64,000 nt of DNA from Branchipolynoe longqiensis. Its lineage: Eukaryota; Annelida; Polychaeta; Phyllodocida; Polynoidae. The position numbers were made by a program, and so were the translations under genes. Positions 10,339-22,463 of this stretch are shown here, piece after piece; the first letter of the stretch is position 1; each line of letters opens with the position of its first letter. The stretch is taken from assembly GCA_030323885.1 (NCBI GenBank), contig CM059188.1:115285430-115349429 (forward strand), given 5' to 3'. Below the pieces are notes generated by a model. It was not told the DNA's origin, searched no databases, and saw only the letters and a program-made list of their open reading frames with translations.

Positions 10339-10800
10339 TCTTTGTTTGTTGTTTTACGTCCTAGCAACATCTAAAGTAATATCAGGATGGGTACCGACTT
10401 GAGACAGTGTGCACTCATCGCGATTTGCATAGTCCTGCCCCACTGGGAAATCAGGCCGGCATCACTGGGACCTGATATCCCACTCATTCACATTATCCTG
10501 ACACTGAGCAAACCAATGCTTGCCCTATCCTGATAATGCGGAGCACCAGGCTAGGGAGCGACACCATTTTTCAGTGGCACAGTGAGTGGTGGTTACAGCG
10601 TGAAGGGGTGGTGGCGCCACCTCGCAGCTGCGGTGGGGAGGCTGGAGCAGTAGATGAGATTCCCATAGTCCATGGAGCTGAGTGACGGATGAGGGAGAGG
10701 AGGGATATTCCGGGTTATTATACTCGTATAATTCTTATACAGCATATAAGTCATTGTTTACCGGGAACCGAACTCCTGACCTTCCGCGCGCGAGGCCACC
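10339..10800 (-). mobile_element. SINE-1 interrupted by ~170 bp of other sequence
   Basis: Tail and body at 10339-10572, head remnant at about 10748-10800 (AAGTCATTG, then GAACCGAACTCCTGACC). The intervening piece ends ATAATTCTTATACAGCATAT; similar ends occur near 24540 and 25205, suggesting a further dispersed element. Confidence 0.65.
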
Positions 10801-12400
10801 CCGGTGCATATGGGCTGATTTTGCAGCGCAAATTACCCATGTTGTCGAAACAACATGACCAGTTTGTGATTTAAAGACTAACAATAGTTTATGTCATCGC
10901 ATATCATAGCATATCAACTACTGTATTGTGACATCGTTTGCTGATGACAGTTTTATGGTAGGCCTACTACATTATATTATTATAATTCATAGAATTACCA
11001 AATTAGGTCACCAAATTAATTGCACTATGACCTGAAAATTTCCCTCTGCCACATGTTCCTGCCACATGACCCCAGCTGACCCTGTGATATTCTAATCATC
11101 ATCGATCCCTTAACTGCTAGGGTCATCGGGGCACCACATATATGACTTTGCAACTTTTGCTCCAGTGTTTCCTTTTATCCACTGCTCTCTAGGACTTGCT
11201 GAACTCCAAGTATGTCAATTCCCTGATATTCTCGAAATGCTGATCGCCATGTAAAGTATAACATTTGCATGTGCTTAGTTTTCCTTAAAGGGACCAGCTA
11301 TAGCTCGCTGGGACACTGAGCGTACTCCGACAAATGCTCTCCAAGCACAATCTTGTTTAGTTTTTATGTTTAAATGAACCAAGTATGTGTGGGGAGAGTA
11401 TGGGACCAGGGCACTGCTAGTCTGAACTGCAAAGGCAGTTTGTTGTCTTCAAAATGGCCACCCCCATAGGCGGCGGCCATTTGCAATGCAAAAGCTGCGC
11501 TGTGATTGGCTGAAATTGTGCCGGCAACAGGCTCACACAGTAACAAGATTTGCTGGTTCCCAGTATGGGCGGCAATAAATTTCAGACCGATTACGCCGAA
11601 ATCTATTGAATGCGATCATATTTAACAGAATTACATACTCAAATCGTGAAATTTCATTAAATTAACCCTAAATTCGAAGCGTTATTAAGGCTACCGCCGC
11701 ATTGGCGGCGATATTAATAGTTATATTTTCGAATCAACGAATGTAATGTAAACAAATAGCAGTGATCGCCGCAACGTGCGAAAATCCGCGCATGCGCAGA
11801 AGCCACGACAGGCCGCTGGTGTTTTGGGGAGTTTTCAGTCGCTTCAGAATTTCAAATCGAGTTCGTTTGTTTTCCACGCGGCGGATAGCTGGCGACTTTA
11901 AGCGAAGACCGATCCCATGCCTTGAGACCCTAACTTGCCTCAGAACTGCACTGCCGAATAGAAAACAGGCCCTCTAACCACATCGCGAGATTCTGGCTTA
12001 GTTGTATTCTTGTATTTATAGTAGTTCATCATGACAATGGCAATGATTTTTATTTTGGCTTGCGACCCCTCAGGGGGTATTAGGGCAACCTTATAAAGTA
12101 CATGTTTATAGAGAAGGGTCCATTCAGCGAGGAAAGGAAGAAAAACAAGTCAGAACTGTCCCATATTGAGCGTACCCTTGCACGATGAGCTTCCAATTCT
12201 TTAAGTACTGATATTGTGTGATTTAAATAGAAGGTGAGGTAGATAAATTTCAAGTATACTTCAAGCACTTTAATCTGTGCAAAAGATACATAAATGTGTG
12301 ACTATGTCTGAACAAGAATCTACTAAAACAATAATGGACGTATTCAACTGGGACCTTTCCATAATTTGAGCCAATGCCAGCTATTCTTTTCGATTGTAAA
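10801..12400. other. Mostly unassigned; shares a segment with the element at 34.2 kb
   Basis: 11600-11760 (AATCTATTGAATGCGATCAT to CATTGGC) is repeated with ~90% identity by eye at 34165-34280 inside a TIR element. The ORF at 11762-11977 has no recognisable motif. The rest is unremarkable. Confidence 0.5.
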
Positions 12401-12422
12401 TGGCTGCATGCCACCATTTGCA

Positions 12423-12530
12423 ATGGGGGCTGCCATTTGCAATTGGAAAGAACAGCTCTGATTGGCTGACTCTGAAAGCTGTTCTCAGCCAATCAGAGCT
12501 GTTCTTTTCGATTGAAAATGCCGGCCCCCA
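12423..12530. repeat. Hairpin-forming inverted repeat
   Basis: Arms 12448-12469 and 12485-12506 are perfect 22-bp complements (AAGAACAGCTCTGATTGGCT core) around a 15-base loop. Weaker complementarity extends ~25 bases further out through CATTTGCAATTGG. GATTGGCTGA recurs near 11507, so this is probably a fold-back MITE. Confidence 0.75.
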
Positions 12531-12559
12531 TGGGAGGGGGGGGAGGGGGGCAGCCATTT

Positions 12560-13119
12560 GCCTGGCTCATATGAGTTCAAACATGGCTGGTTGTCTCTCT
12601 CCTTTCAGCGCTGAATATGCTTATGAGTTTATAAGAAAACAACACAACGCCACCGACCTAGTAAACCGGAAGTACTTTCTTAAGGTCTCACTACACTCAA
12701 TAAACGACAGGGGCCAATCATCCCAGCTCGTTGGGTAAAGTTGCTGGAACGAAAACAAAGATAAACAGTCAAGAAAACTCGACATGGAAGCATAAGTGAA
12801 TGGGTCTCGGGTTTTCTCCTTGTTTATGACTTCCAGTTGCCGTATATCGATCTACTGCATGCATTCTTCTCTCCGTTGTAAGCATTCTCCCACATTTCCC
12901 TACGCCTCTGTGAGACCATTTGTTCTACAATTGGTTACTTGCTCGGTTACCGATAGTTATTTTCCCTGACTGCCTTCAACTTGCTGTGTTTCTGGTCATT
13001 AACTTTTCGGTTTTAAGTTGTGAAGATGAAGCAGTATCAGACACGGTCAGATGTAGGGGTGTCAGTGTGCTATTCAGGAACTGTCAGCACCTGAAGTATC
13101 CCTTCTACAAGCCTAAAGC
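12560..13119. other. No feature seen
   Basis: No convincing ORF, repeat or RNA. Confidence 0.45.
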
Positions 13120-13457
13120 GGCTGTCACACATCACAGGATTGGAGGAAATGGAAAGAAACCAAACAAAGTCCATTGATAGTCCGGTTTGTCTCTGGACAA
13201 GTTTGGAACATGCACAAAACTTGGAATGGATGCCGCCGGATTGATGTCTACGGTTCTTGTCCGGTTTGAGTTTGGTTCGTCCGTTGGCTATCCGTTCATG
13301 TCGTTTCATGTCTGTTTCATGTCCGTTCATCCAGCGGCCTTTGACCCGATATCACAACATTTTGAAACATCTTAATACATTTTTATACTTATCATGCCCG
13401 AACACCACCGGATTAGACAATTCTGTCCATTGCTCAATCCGGTGATGTGTGACAGCC
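13120..13457. mobile_element. 338-bp TIR element (MITE)
   Basis: Both ends read GGCTGTCACACATCAC inward, followed by CRGGATTG and AATGGA on each side, giving TIRs of ~32 bp with a few differences. The interior is non-coding. Flanks (CTAAAGC and ACGTAAC) show no clear target duplication. Confidence 0.75.
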
Positions 13458-14816
13458 ACGTAACACCTATATGTCACTTTGTTTCTCATTTCCTTCAGGT
13501 CTTTTTTATTCATCTGAATGGCAGTCATGTCAGCCCAGAGGCATCGGTCTTCTAACCGTGCGTTTATGAATACTACCCATTTTCCTTTGGTTATTACACG
13601 CTAGCAAAGGCTATTTGGATATCGAAAGTTTGGTTTCCAATAGCTCCATTATTATGATCTCTTACGTGATATATTCACCATATTACTTTATCCATTCATG
13701 CTTGTATGATATTTTCGCTACGTTATTTCATTCACTCACATTAGTACTATGATATGTTCACTATATTATCTTGTTCACTGACATTGGTACTATGATATAT
13801 GTATTATATTCTTGCATTCACTGACGCTGATTAGCATGATATATTTTTATATAAATGTGACCATGTCATAAACAGATTGTAAAAATATACGGATTTTCGG
13901 TGAAGAATTATATATTGGCAGAGAGCATTATTATTCTTGGGCTTTGGAGTGGGGAGAAGGTTAGGTAATCTAAAAGCAATGGTGCCCCCCACTCACATGA
14001 TGACATGATATAAGCTATGTGAGATATATGTTCATACATGATGCCTTAAGTTAATGAAGAGATGTTCTTATATATGAAGCAGTTCAAGGTTGATGAAATG
14101 TTCCTCGATGTATTCATAAAGAATGCAATTGGTATATACATATATATATCTAATTGTAACTGCCGACAACTACCTGCCACACTCCCAGACCCAGGGCCAA
14201 GCACACCAGCCATACCACATTCCTTAGAGCCACACCCTGCAGGCTGGTTTGGGCAGCAACTCCCCCATATTAGGGCATTGCACTGACCAGTCTGTAGGGG
14301 AGTGTCTCATTGGCTGGCTGTAGCAGATCCGGTCACCTAACCCCCTTTGGCCTATCAGGACCACACAAGTCTCATTCTAATTAATTATTCAAGAAACTTC
14401 TCCAGACACTCTGGAGAGGGATCACTCTACTCCTGGCTTTTGGGTGAGACATACCTACTCTTGAGCAGGAACCCAGTCAAATTGAGTTTATACACAGTCC
14501 TAGGACTCCAGAGCAGGAGGTGGTGTAATTAAAGCACAAAACCCTCACTGTCTATCTGTGTGACTTGTCTTCCTTTCTTCCTTAGTATTGGTTAGTGTTG
14601 GTTGATAAGTTGGTACTATTGGTTTAGTATGATTGCATCACATGTGATATGAAGGGGAAGAGTTTTGTAATAGCATGGGGTGCTCAAGGTGGCCGAGCAC
14701 CTTCCTGTTATTATAAGATGGTATGTTGACAATTACAATGGACAAAGGTTTGTCCCATATTAATTATCGCCCTTAAAGACAGTCTCATATATATACACAT
14801 ATGTCTATATGATAAG
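13458..14816. other. Mostly unassigned; LTR-like stretch at 14156-14590
   Basis: 13670-13860 has a loose repeat of GATATRTTCACTATATT. From 14156 a GC-richer segment begins TGTAACTGCCGACAACTACC and ends in a CT-rich TGTCTTCCTTTCTTCC after TTAAAGCACAAAACCC, resembling a solo LTR, but I found no partner copy. Confidence 0.25.
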
Positions 14817-15720
14817 TATATGGGTCGTTTCATGGTAAGTGGGGCCAGAGTGTGAAATGGGGGTAACAAAATAATATTGTGTATTTTCCTCATGTGTTCC
14901 CTGAGTAGCCAACTCTTGTCCATATGATATATATATATACTGGTAATGTGAAGGAAAAGATAGTTGATGTTAATATTTTGTCAGAAAAACAAGAACTAAT
15001 TGAGTAGCCAGCCCCGAGTTTGGACGTGTTAATCACCAAATTCTGGATTTATTAATTAAATCAATTATTTAATCAAATTTATTGCATGAAACAATTAATT
15101 TGTACATTGTGGTCCCCTAAGTATAGAAATGCAATGTAAAGAAATCTGCATAGGATGATTATATGTTTCCCAATTTTGAGTTGTGGATGTAACACAATAG
15201 GAACTTCAACTTCAATTTCTTCTCATAAAGCTTTATTGAACAATTATATTACTAGCCATGATTTACTTAAGCTCTGGTGTTCCCAAGATAACATATTTCC
15301 TAATTTAACAAGCATGAGACAAGCAGGGCACATGAAAGTTACGCCCAGAACCAGTTTAATCACCCTGGAATATTACATATAAAAATAATATATATGCATG
15401 CAAAGTGAATATTTATTTCAAGTAAGAGTCTTCTTTTATTATTTCATTGACAAACATGTAACATTCTATGCAAAATAAAGGTCTAGTAGGCTGTAGAAAT
15501 TCTCCATGCCACAAATTCATGCCTTTAAAACAAAATATCTTTGGAATGAAAATGTTGGCTTTTTTTTACTATGTCAAATTAGGCCTTAATTGTTTCATAT
15601 CTATCTGGAAGAATACCAGTTCTATAAAGAAAATACCTCCTCTACTCTTTCCATAATTGTTTTTTACCGTTACATACTGAAAAGTACATTGGCCCCATTT
15701 ACCATGAAACGACCCATATA
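14817..15720. mobile_element. 904-bp TIR element, non-coding
   Basis: The ends are a 31-bp inverted repeat with one mismatch (ATGGGTCGTTTCATGGTAA then GTGGGGCCA or ATGGGGCCA). The interior is AT-rich with only short random ORFs, so the copy is non-autonomous. Superfamily not assigned. Confidence 0.8.
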
Positions 15721-16171
15721 TATGTATAATGTATTTATAGAGGACATAGTTATCAATATCTATGTTATGCTTATATATGATAGAGAGCGTATGCTATATT
15801 TAAACTGACTATGCAATTAAAATCAGGTAGGACAAAGAGGAAAAAGCGACACTTGTCTCATCATAATGGAGTAGGGTCATGTTTCACCAAGTCGCTCAGT
15901 TGATGCGCCTAAGGCTGACAACTGGAAGTAATCCATCAGCGTTCTGCGCTGCGTTCTGGATGCTGGCATCCGAGGTCACAGGGTCACGCTTAAAGGTTTT
16001 TAAAATTATTTCAGTGGCCATTGCTTATATAACTGCTGTATAGATAGGCCTATTTTCAGAACTGAAATATTCATAACCCTTCAATTATTGACAGCTTTGA
16101 ATTTCTAATAATCAAAATTGTGCATATTTCTGTTCCAATGCCCATTGAAGGATACACCCATGCTTATTCCA
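15721..16171. other. No feature seen
   Basis: Unique-looking DNA without an ORF of note. Confidence 0.45.
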
Positions 16172-16425
16172 AGACGGATGGCCGAATGATTTGAGCGTCC
16201 GTCTCCCGTGTTGGTAGATCATGGGATTCGAACTCACTGGTAGTCAAGCCAATGAATTAAAAATGTATAATTGTTGGGAGACCAGGCTGCCAGCACCATG
16301 ACCTGATATCCCACTCAGTCACCTTATCCTGACACTGAGCCAAACCAGTCCTTGTCCTATCCTGATAATGCAGAACTCCTGACTAGGAAGCGACACGTAT
16401 CAATTTTCAGTGAATATTATGTCAG
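16172..16425. mobile_element. Head-to-head SINE pieces
   Basis: 16172-16270 is a plus-strand tRNA-like head with ATGGCCGAATGATTTGAG and GGGATTCGAACTC. 16277-16425 is a SINE-1 body on the minus strand (CACTCAGTCACCTTATCC and flanks). The opposite orientation implies an inversion or a second insertion. Confidence 0.65.
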
Positions 16426-16428
16426 TTT

Positions 16429-16720
16429 TAATGTTGTCTGTGTATGAATCACTATTTATTAAGCGCAGACACTGATATAAGGTGAGGGGGCAGAGTCCAA
16501 TATATATACTACTGCTTGTCCTAAAGATATAACAGTTTCAGTTTGTCTATGCGTAAGAACCACTATTTATTAGGTGCAGACAGTGAAATAAGGGGAGGGG
16601 TGAAAAGTCCAATATATACTACTGCTTATCCTAAAAATATCTCAGTTTCAGTTTTTTCTGTGTAAGAATTACTATTTATTAAGCGCAGCCAGTGGAATTA
16701 GGTGAGTGGTGAATAATCCA
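16429..16720. repeat. ~115-bp tandem triplication
   Basis: Three units share ACTATTTATTAAGCGCAG, then RGTCCAATATATACTACTGC and TATCYCAGTTTCAGTTT, diverged by perhaps 10-15%. Confidence 0.85.
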
Positions 16721-16740
16721 ATACACTGTCTTTCGGCTCG

Positions 16741-17045
16741 GCCACTGGTAAAACCAGCCCAGCGTCGACCCCAATCCCAGATATCCACTGACAAGCCCTC
16801 TCTGCCTCTCTGGCTCTCTGCCTCTCCTAATCTCCCCCTCAATGCCGGCTGCTCCTTCTGTCTGAGGTGCTAGTTTTATCTTCTCTTGTTAGTCCTTCTC
16901 CATACATTCAATCCCAACGAGCAATATGTTCCAGGCAATGGCCTTAAAGGGTCCGTCCGCTCTAGTTTGTCTTACACCCACCAGCGTTCAGAAAGCTGGC
17001 CTGATATTACCACCAGTTCAACTCAAACACCACACAAATGCATTT
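16741..17045. other. No feature seen
   Basis: CT-rich stretch around 16795-16860; no ORF or repeat recognised. Confidence 0.4.
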
Positions 17046-17280
17046 GAAGAGTTCAGGCGCAAAACCACGTAAAATCCAATAAACAAATGTAGTTTAAATA
17101 AGAGAATTTTACTGAAGATAATTTTAATTGTCACTAATTCCACTTTTCATATGGCCACATGGTTATGGAGCAGTGAACAACATAGTAGGAATAACAATAA
17201 GAAATCTTTTGAAGGATTGAGTCTAATGTTAATCTCTATTTTTGGATCGGCGTTTACCTGGTTTTGCACCTGAACTCTTC
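17046..17280. mobile_element. MITE-B copy 1 (235 bp)
   Basis: TIRs GAAGAGTTCAGGYGCAAAAC continue into CACGTAAA on one side and CAGGTAAA on the other. Two further copies (30113 and 60698) share the ends plus inner TCCAYWACCATGTGG-like sequence. Confidence 0.8.
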
Positions 17281-19082
17281 ATATATTACCCAAACGAGTG
17301 CATATTCAGCAGTTTTAGTGCGGTAATTGGCCGATGGTGGTGCTAGTGGTGGGATAAGGTGATCCTTGGAAAAGAAAGGAAAGAGAAAGTAACAAAAGAA
17401 GAAACAAATCTTTAAGGACAATTCTAGAATCATGCAATATCATGTAATGCATATTCGCCAAATGCATAATACATTTATTTAACTTGAATTGTATAGTTAC
17501 TATTACAACTAATAGTTCATTTATATCATGCATAATACTTTTCTTGTCGAAGTGACCAAAGTTAGTAAAAAACCCCATTAAAATCAATATTAAATGTGTG
17601 TGGTCAGCACAAAAAACATGTGATTGACAACTGATACATGGTGAAGCATCAGCGGAGTATCCTTGCTCACGGGCACATAAGACCAGGAGGCTGAGGTTGG
17701 GAAAAACATGACGCTTTATTGGGGCGTGGCCTCCCCGGCGGCAAGTACAACTTTGATCTCGTCGTTGGCGTATACAGGGCCTCCTGGGCAGTCCGGACCG
17801 AAACAAGGTCATGTGATATGATAATGGATGGGTATGTGATGGGGATGCAACATATGATAATTATGCAGTTAAGGATGATATAATGGACATATCAGATTAT
17901 ATAGACATTGGTATAAATGAAGCAGGGTAATAGAACAATCTGAATTTACCTTTAAACGTGATGATTTGATAACGGTTCGTCTTTCAATTGCTCAGGTGTC
18001 AATTGTGTGGTGATTTCGTTGAATGGTATATTTTTATTTTTATTATTTTATTTTATTTTTGGGGTATATTTATTTTTGTGTTTGATTGGCTCGGCCAATC
18101 ACTCAGCAAGTGTGGGTGGGTGGGACAAGAAATGAATGACTGGTAGGTGTGGTCAGTCATGGACTGTTTTGCAGACTGACCATAGGGATGTGTGGAGACC
18201 CTGGGTCCTAGTTTTGTTGCAACATGATTGGTTGAAGTGTTTGGTGTTGTGTGTTGTGATCGGTTGATGTATCGAGGAGTGTGTGTGTACCCCTTCCCCA
18301 CATGGTGCTGTGGATGCCCCCCTCCCCTCCGCCTCCAGAGGAGGGCGGGAGGTGGTGGGTGTGTGCAGGCTCGCAGTGTCCGCGCCCAGCAATGACAACA
18401 AATGGTTCATCTTAGCATAACATGTGTAATTTGTGACGGAGCATGAGGGGTAGGGCATTAAGCCATCTAACAACATTCACCCACCTAGCGATTTAAACCT
18501 GACCCACACTGCTTCCTGCCCCCCTAGCATCAAACCCTGACACTTTCAGGCCTTACGCCATATGACCGCCCCACCTAAATTCTAACTTTCTAACTCAATT
18601 TAAACCGATGCTGCCACCTTGCGGGTTCTTGTCCAGTCTGTGACATCACAGCGAGCAACACATTCGCTCACTCGCCGACTGGACATGAACCCGCGAACAC
18701 CACCCGACCACCAATTTGCCGCCCCTACGCATCAACTAACAAACCGGCTAATCAAGCGGTAGGGTTGAGAGTGACGAGATTGATTGACGATTATTGACCT
18801 GTGACCTATGCTGATTGACCTTGACCTTGATGATTTACTATTATTCCTTGACCTGATTATTCTGATCGAATTAATTGTAATGATCAGAACGAACCTAAGA
18901 CTTAACCACCTTTCGGTATTATATATAGGTAGTCATTATAGAATGGTAGGACTAGAGGTTTTAAGTTGTACACAAATCATCAACTCTTCTAAAGTAAAGC
19001 AATTATCTAGATAGAAGCTGGATATCCAACTTAGATATTGGTGTATTTAGGGGTCTATGTGTTGCTACATAGGAAGGCATCC
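17281..19082. other. Dispersed repeat piece, a hairpin and unassigned DNA
   Basis: 17395-17560 is related to 30780-31020 and 50640-50740 (TATAGTTACTATTACAACT, TTCATTTAT). At 18622-18694 the arms GCGGGTTCTTGTCCAGTC and GACTGGACATGAACCCGC form an 18-bp stem with one mismatch. The remaining ORFs show no motifs. Confidence 0.5.
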
Positions 19083-19284
19083 TAAATCAACTAGAACATG
19101 TTACTGCTGAAGCCTGTGGGGTCAGAGTTTTGACAAGAACGCTAACATTAATTTTGCATGTTTACACCTCAAATAGAGCAACATTACTTCACATCAAGTT
19201 ATTACTGTAGATAATAATGATTAACCTAATATTTTTATCTATGAAAATGACGAACTCAAAACTATTGGAGAATGCAACTTTAAA
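19083..19284 (-). mobile_element. MITE-A fragment, diverged
   Basis: AGAACATGTTACTGC to GAATGCAACTTTAAAC; one terminus missing, several substitutions from other copies. Confidence 0.7.
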
Positions 19285-19467
19285 CTGTTGAGTTGTATAG
19301 CTGCATTAGTGTGAGCTGGGTTTGACCATATTTACAACAATCTAACAATGCCTCAGTGAAGCAGAGTTGCAATATATCAAAAAAGTACATCAAACATAAT
19401 GGGCCTTGCTTTGAAGGTAGAGATCTTGATGTAGATGTGGTATCTACATCACCTTACTTCTGATCTG

Positions 19468-19790
19468 GATCGCATTTCTCATCACAGAATTATTCACTCC
19501 TCACACCAGCAAACCAGCGCATGCGTGAGACATGGTGGGGTGTCAAGGTATCGGTTCTGCTGGAATGGGAACGAGACCATTCTAGTGGCTTCTCTGATGT
19601 TTCCCCAAACTGATATAGCCTTTAATGTTGCCAAGACGTTAACCTCTAACAACGAACCAACCATTTCTCATCGCAGAATTATTTATTCCTTACGGCAGCC
19701 ACCCTGCGCATGCGTGAGACACGGCGGGTTGTCATGGTAACGGATGTGATGGAATGTGAACCATATCATAATGGTGGCTTCTTTGATGAC
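19468..19790. repeat. ~130-bp direct duplication, units ~190 bp apart
   Basis: Units at about 19468-19600 and 19656-19790 share TTTCTCATCRCAGAATTATT and GCGCATGCGTGAGACAYGG. Confidence 0.8.
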
Positions 19791-19848
19791 ATTACGCGAG
19801 GGTAACTGGTGCAGAAGGGAATCACAGAAACAAAGATTTACCCATGCA

Positions 19849-20345
19849 TAAAATATTCTGATATTCGGCATATGGGGGAATGCAAATGTTATATTACTGA
19901 TCGGTGTATGTGACCAGGTGCATATATGTACATATATATGTATGGGTTGGTGGTGCCTGAGTGGGATGTAAATAGACATAGTGGTGCTGGCAGGTCTGGG
20001 TGTAAGTGCACTCAGGGCCTATATCCCCTCTGCTGCGATTGGGATCACCACACTCAGAGGTCAAGTTGGTGGTGGCCATGGGGCCATACAGCTTGTGGTG
20101 GTGGGCGGACCACTGATAGCCATGGGGACCAGGAATGCTGGATCCGCATTGGTAGTGCCAAGAATGCTTGTTTCCCATTGGGGGAAAGGTGTGGGGTGAT
20201 ACTCTACAATGAACCCATGTAACCATATACATAATAAACCAGAGGGCTGGACTCTGTCTTCTTCTTTACACGTTATACCCTTCCTTTCTGCTTGTCTATA
20301 TTGATTTCACCCTAGACTGCCTACACAGCCACAAATTCGATCATT
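19849..20345 (+). mobile_element. LTR-like repeat L, copy 1
   Basis: Reference copy: starts near TAAAATATTCTGATATTCGG and ends near CTACACAGCCACA. Between lie ATAGACATAGTGGTGCTGGC, a GGTGGTGGCCATGGGG block, then ACCATATACATAATAAACCAG, where TATA-like and AATAAA motifs nearly overlap, and a CT-rich 3' part. Copies end in CA with no coding capacity, as in a solo LTR or TRIM. A flanking duplication was not found. Confidence 0.55.
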
Positions 20346-20456
20346 GGACTTGACAAAACTGGTCACCACGACGAGTGAATTAGTCGATTAGACTTTACAC
20401 ATGTTCAGCCACTTTTGTACCTATTGTGTTCCCAATTTTCATTTCCGCACTTAGAG

Positions 20457-20660
20457 TTAAAGCGGCATAGTCCGATGAAGCATCACATTTTCAAAACCAA
20501 AACACTTACCTAGATTTGATTGTATATATCTAACTGAGATACTGATGCACTTATTAATCATTTGTTGCCATATAGAAGGGAGTCAATTTAATAGAACCTG
20601 TTATTGTAGAAGCCAATGGTATAGAGTTTTGGCATGCTTGCCAACATTGATTTCGCATAT
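20457..20660 (+). mobile_element. MITE-A, 5' part
   Basis: Shows the terminal TTAAAGCGGCATAGTCCGAT and the inner half; ends abruptly at a SINE tail at 20662. Confidence 0.75.
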
Positions 20661-20661
20661 T

Positions 20662-20890
20662 TTAGTTTTTGGTACATTAGTTGATTAAGCAGGGGAAATT
20701 TCAATCTCGGCTGATTGGTCTTCGTCATTCCACTGCTCCTTGCCCTACCCTAAGAAATTCGAGCATCAGGCTACGAAGTGACAAGGATAATTTTGTAAGT
20801 CATCACTTTGACTCGACCAGGGTTCGTACCCTCGATCCCACGATCTACCAACATGGGAGACGGATGCTCTAACTCATTCTGGAATCTGGA
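20662..20890 (-). mobile_element. Chimeric SINE: SINE-2 tail, SINE-1 middle and head
   Basis: 20662-20735 matches the 3' end of SINE-2 (GGTACATTAGTTGATTAAGC, CTTCGTCATTCCACTGCT). 20740-20885 matches the SINE-1 inner body and a tRNA-like head (ACTCGACCAGGGTTCGTACC). See findings. Confidence 0.6.
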
Positions 20891-21864
20891 ATTCCATATC
20901 GAGCTTAGTATTGACAATATATGTGGTATATAGGCTAACCATTATGCGAGTATAAAAACATGGAAGTGAAATACTCGTCCATTATTCTTACTGTACATGT
21001 GACTCTGGGGGGTTGGTTTCCTGCCTCGCATCTGCGACCAGTGGCGCCGCCGCCGGTCCAAATTCTACCCAATGGACGCCCCACATTCTCATTCACGCCT
21101 AAGAATTAGATATTGAATATAAAAGCAAATCACCGGCAGAGTGACTGAGTGTGGCCAAACAAGTTACTGCATTTCCACACAGGGGAGGGGGGGGGCGACA
21201 GAATTGATTGCATAGTCGATGAACAATTAATAATAGATCAGTACAGTAGATGATTTAGAAAATAATAATGACTGAAAGCTTCTGCTTAATTATACTTGAA
21301 TAATGCGTATACATCACACATTCAATATGTTCTCTTACTTTCAACATTTCTATTTTTAAATATATTTTCACCCCACATCGACCCAAGATGCATCAGTCGA
21401 GTTTGATTTGAGATGTTTAATATTGTACGGCAGTGTCAAGGGTCTCATTCTGCTATGAAGGACACACGCTGTTGGCATGAAGGGCAAGGTTCAAGTAGAA
21501 GGTTATATTGCTTCCTAATGTCACCACTAGGGTACTTGACTGAAATGGAGTTGCGCTTAAGGGTCACCATAGCTACCTGTCTTGTATGGCAGGTGATAGA
21601 TGTGTCTGTCAAGTGGTTAAGGGGCGAACCGAGTTAAATTTAGGAATGATGTGTGTGGGTGGGGAAATGGCTACTTGGGTGGCAGTAGGCACTCATGGCG
21701 ACTTTATAGTATTGTGCCACTGGGAGATCAGCGCACCAGCACTTGGGTGGGGAGAGGCAGGGGATTGGACGATGGGTTGTAAATGGTTCGTTGGCTGTTT
21801 TGTGTCTTGGCAACATCTAAGGTCATATCAGGATGGTCACCAACTTGTGACGGTGCTTGCTTTG
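20891..21864. other. Mostly unassigned; weak SINE-1 traces
   Basis: 21690-21750 and 21790-21850 carry decayed SINE-1 body pieces (GGCACTCATGGCGACTTTATAG and CAACATCTAAGGTCATATC in part). No gene recognised. Confidence 0.4.
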
Positions 21865-22310
21865 GGGGTGGTTTGTAACCTTACGATGGTTACTGGTTGC
21901 AGAATTGCAACATTTATAGAGAGGCTCCGATAAATCGGCCCAATCTTTGGTTGAAGATTAATCTTCAGTAGGGAGTGTTGTAGAAGTTGGGGACATCTTT
22001 ACAACATTGTAACGGCGAAGCGTTGAGGCGGCCCCGAATCACTTCGGTCCGGCGGTAGTTGGGCACTTGTATCCAGTTGACAGCAGCAAGGGTTTCAAGG
22101 AAGGGCGGGTAAAGATGGGTGCAGTGGTGGTTCCAGCAACGAGAACAAAGCGAGAGCAAACGTAAAGGTACAGGGCCCCACCCAAGCACACAACTCCCCT
22201 AGTCAGGGGGAGGAGTATGCCTGGGAGAAGACAAAAACGGGTAGAGTCTAGGAAAGACAAGTGAGGAGAGTTGAGTCAAAGGACCATGTCTATTTGCTCT
22301 ATGGTGACCA
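21865..22310. repeat. 440-bp repeat R, copy 1
   Basis: Begins GTAACCTTACGATGGTTACT, includes ATTAATCTTCAGTAGGG and TCCAGCAACGAGAACAAAGC, ends GACCATGTCTATTTGCTC. Two more copies lie at 36446-36885 and 36900-37200. All keep an open minus-strand frame ending SFYNTPY or close. Confidence 0.75.
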
Positions 22311-22463
22311 ACCAGCGAGTCATTGACACGGACAGAGTAAGAGTAGAAACTGAAATGCCGGCGGGCTCCCCCTCCTGGAACTCTTTTCAGACATATCAAG
22401 GAGGAGCAAGGCCAGCGGTGAGGAGATAGAGAGAGGTGTGGATGAAGTGCGGTCCTGATAGCA

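Noticed and set aside
17315..17812. 165-residue minus-strand ORF
   Set aside because: Covers dispersed repeat D and has no recognisable domain.
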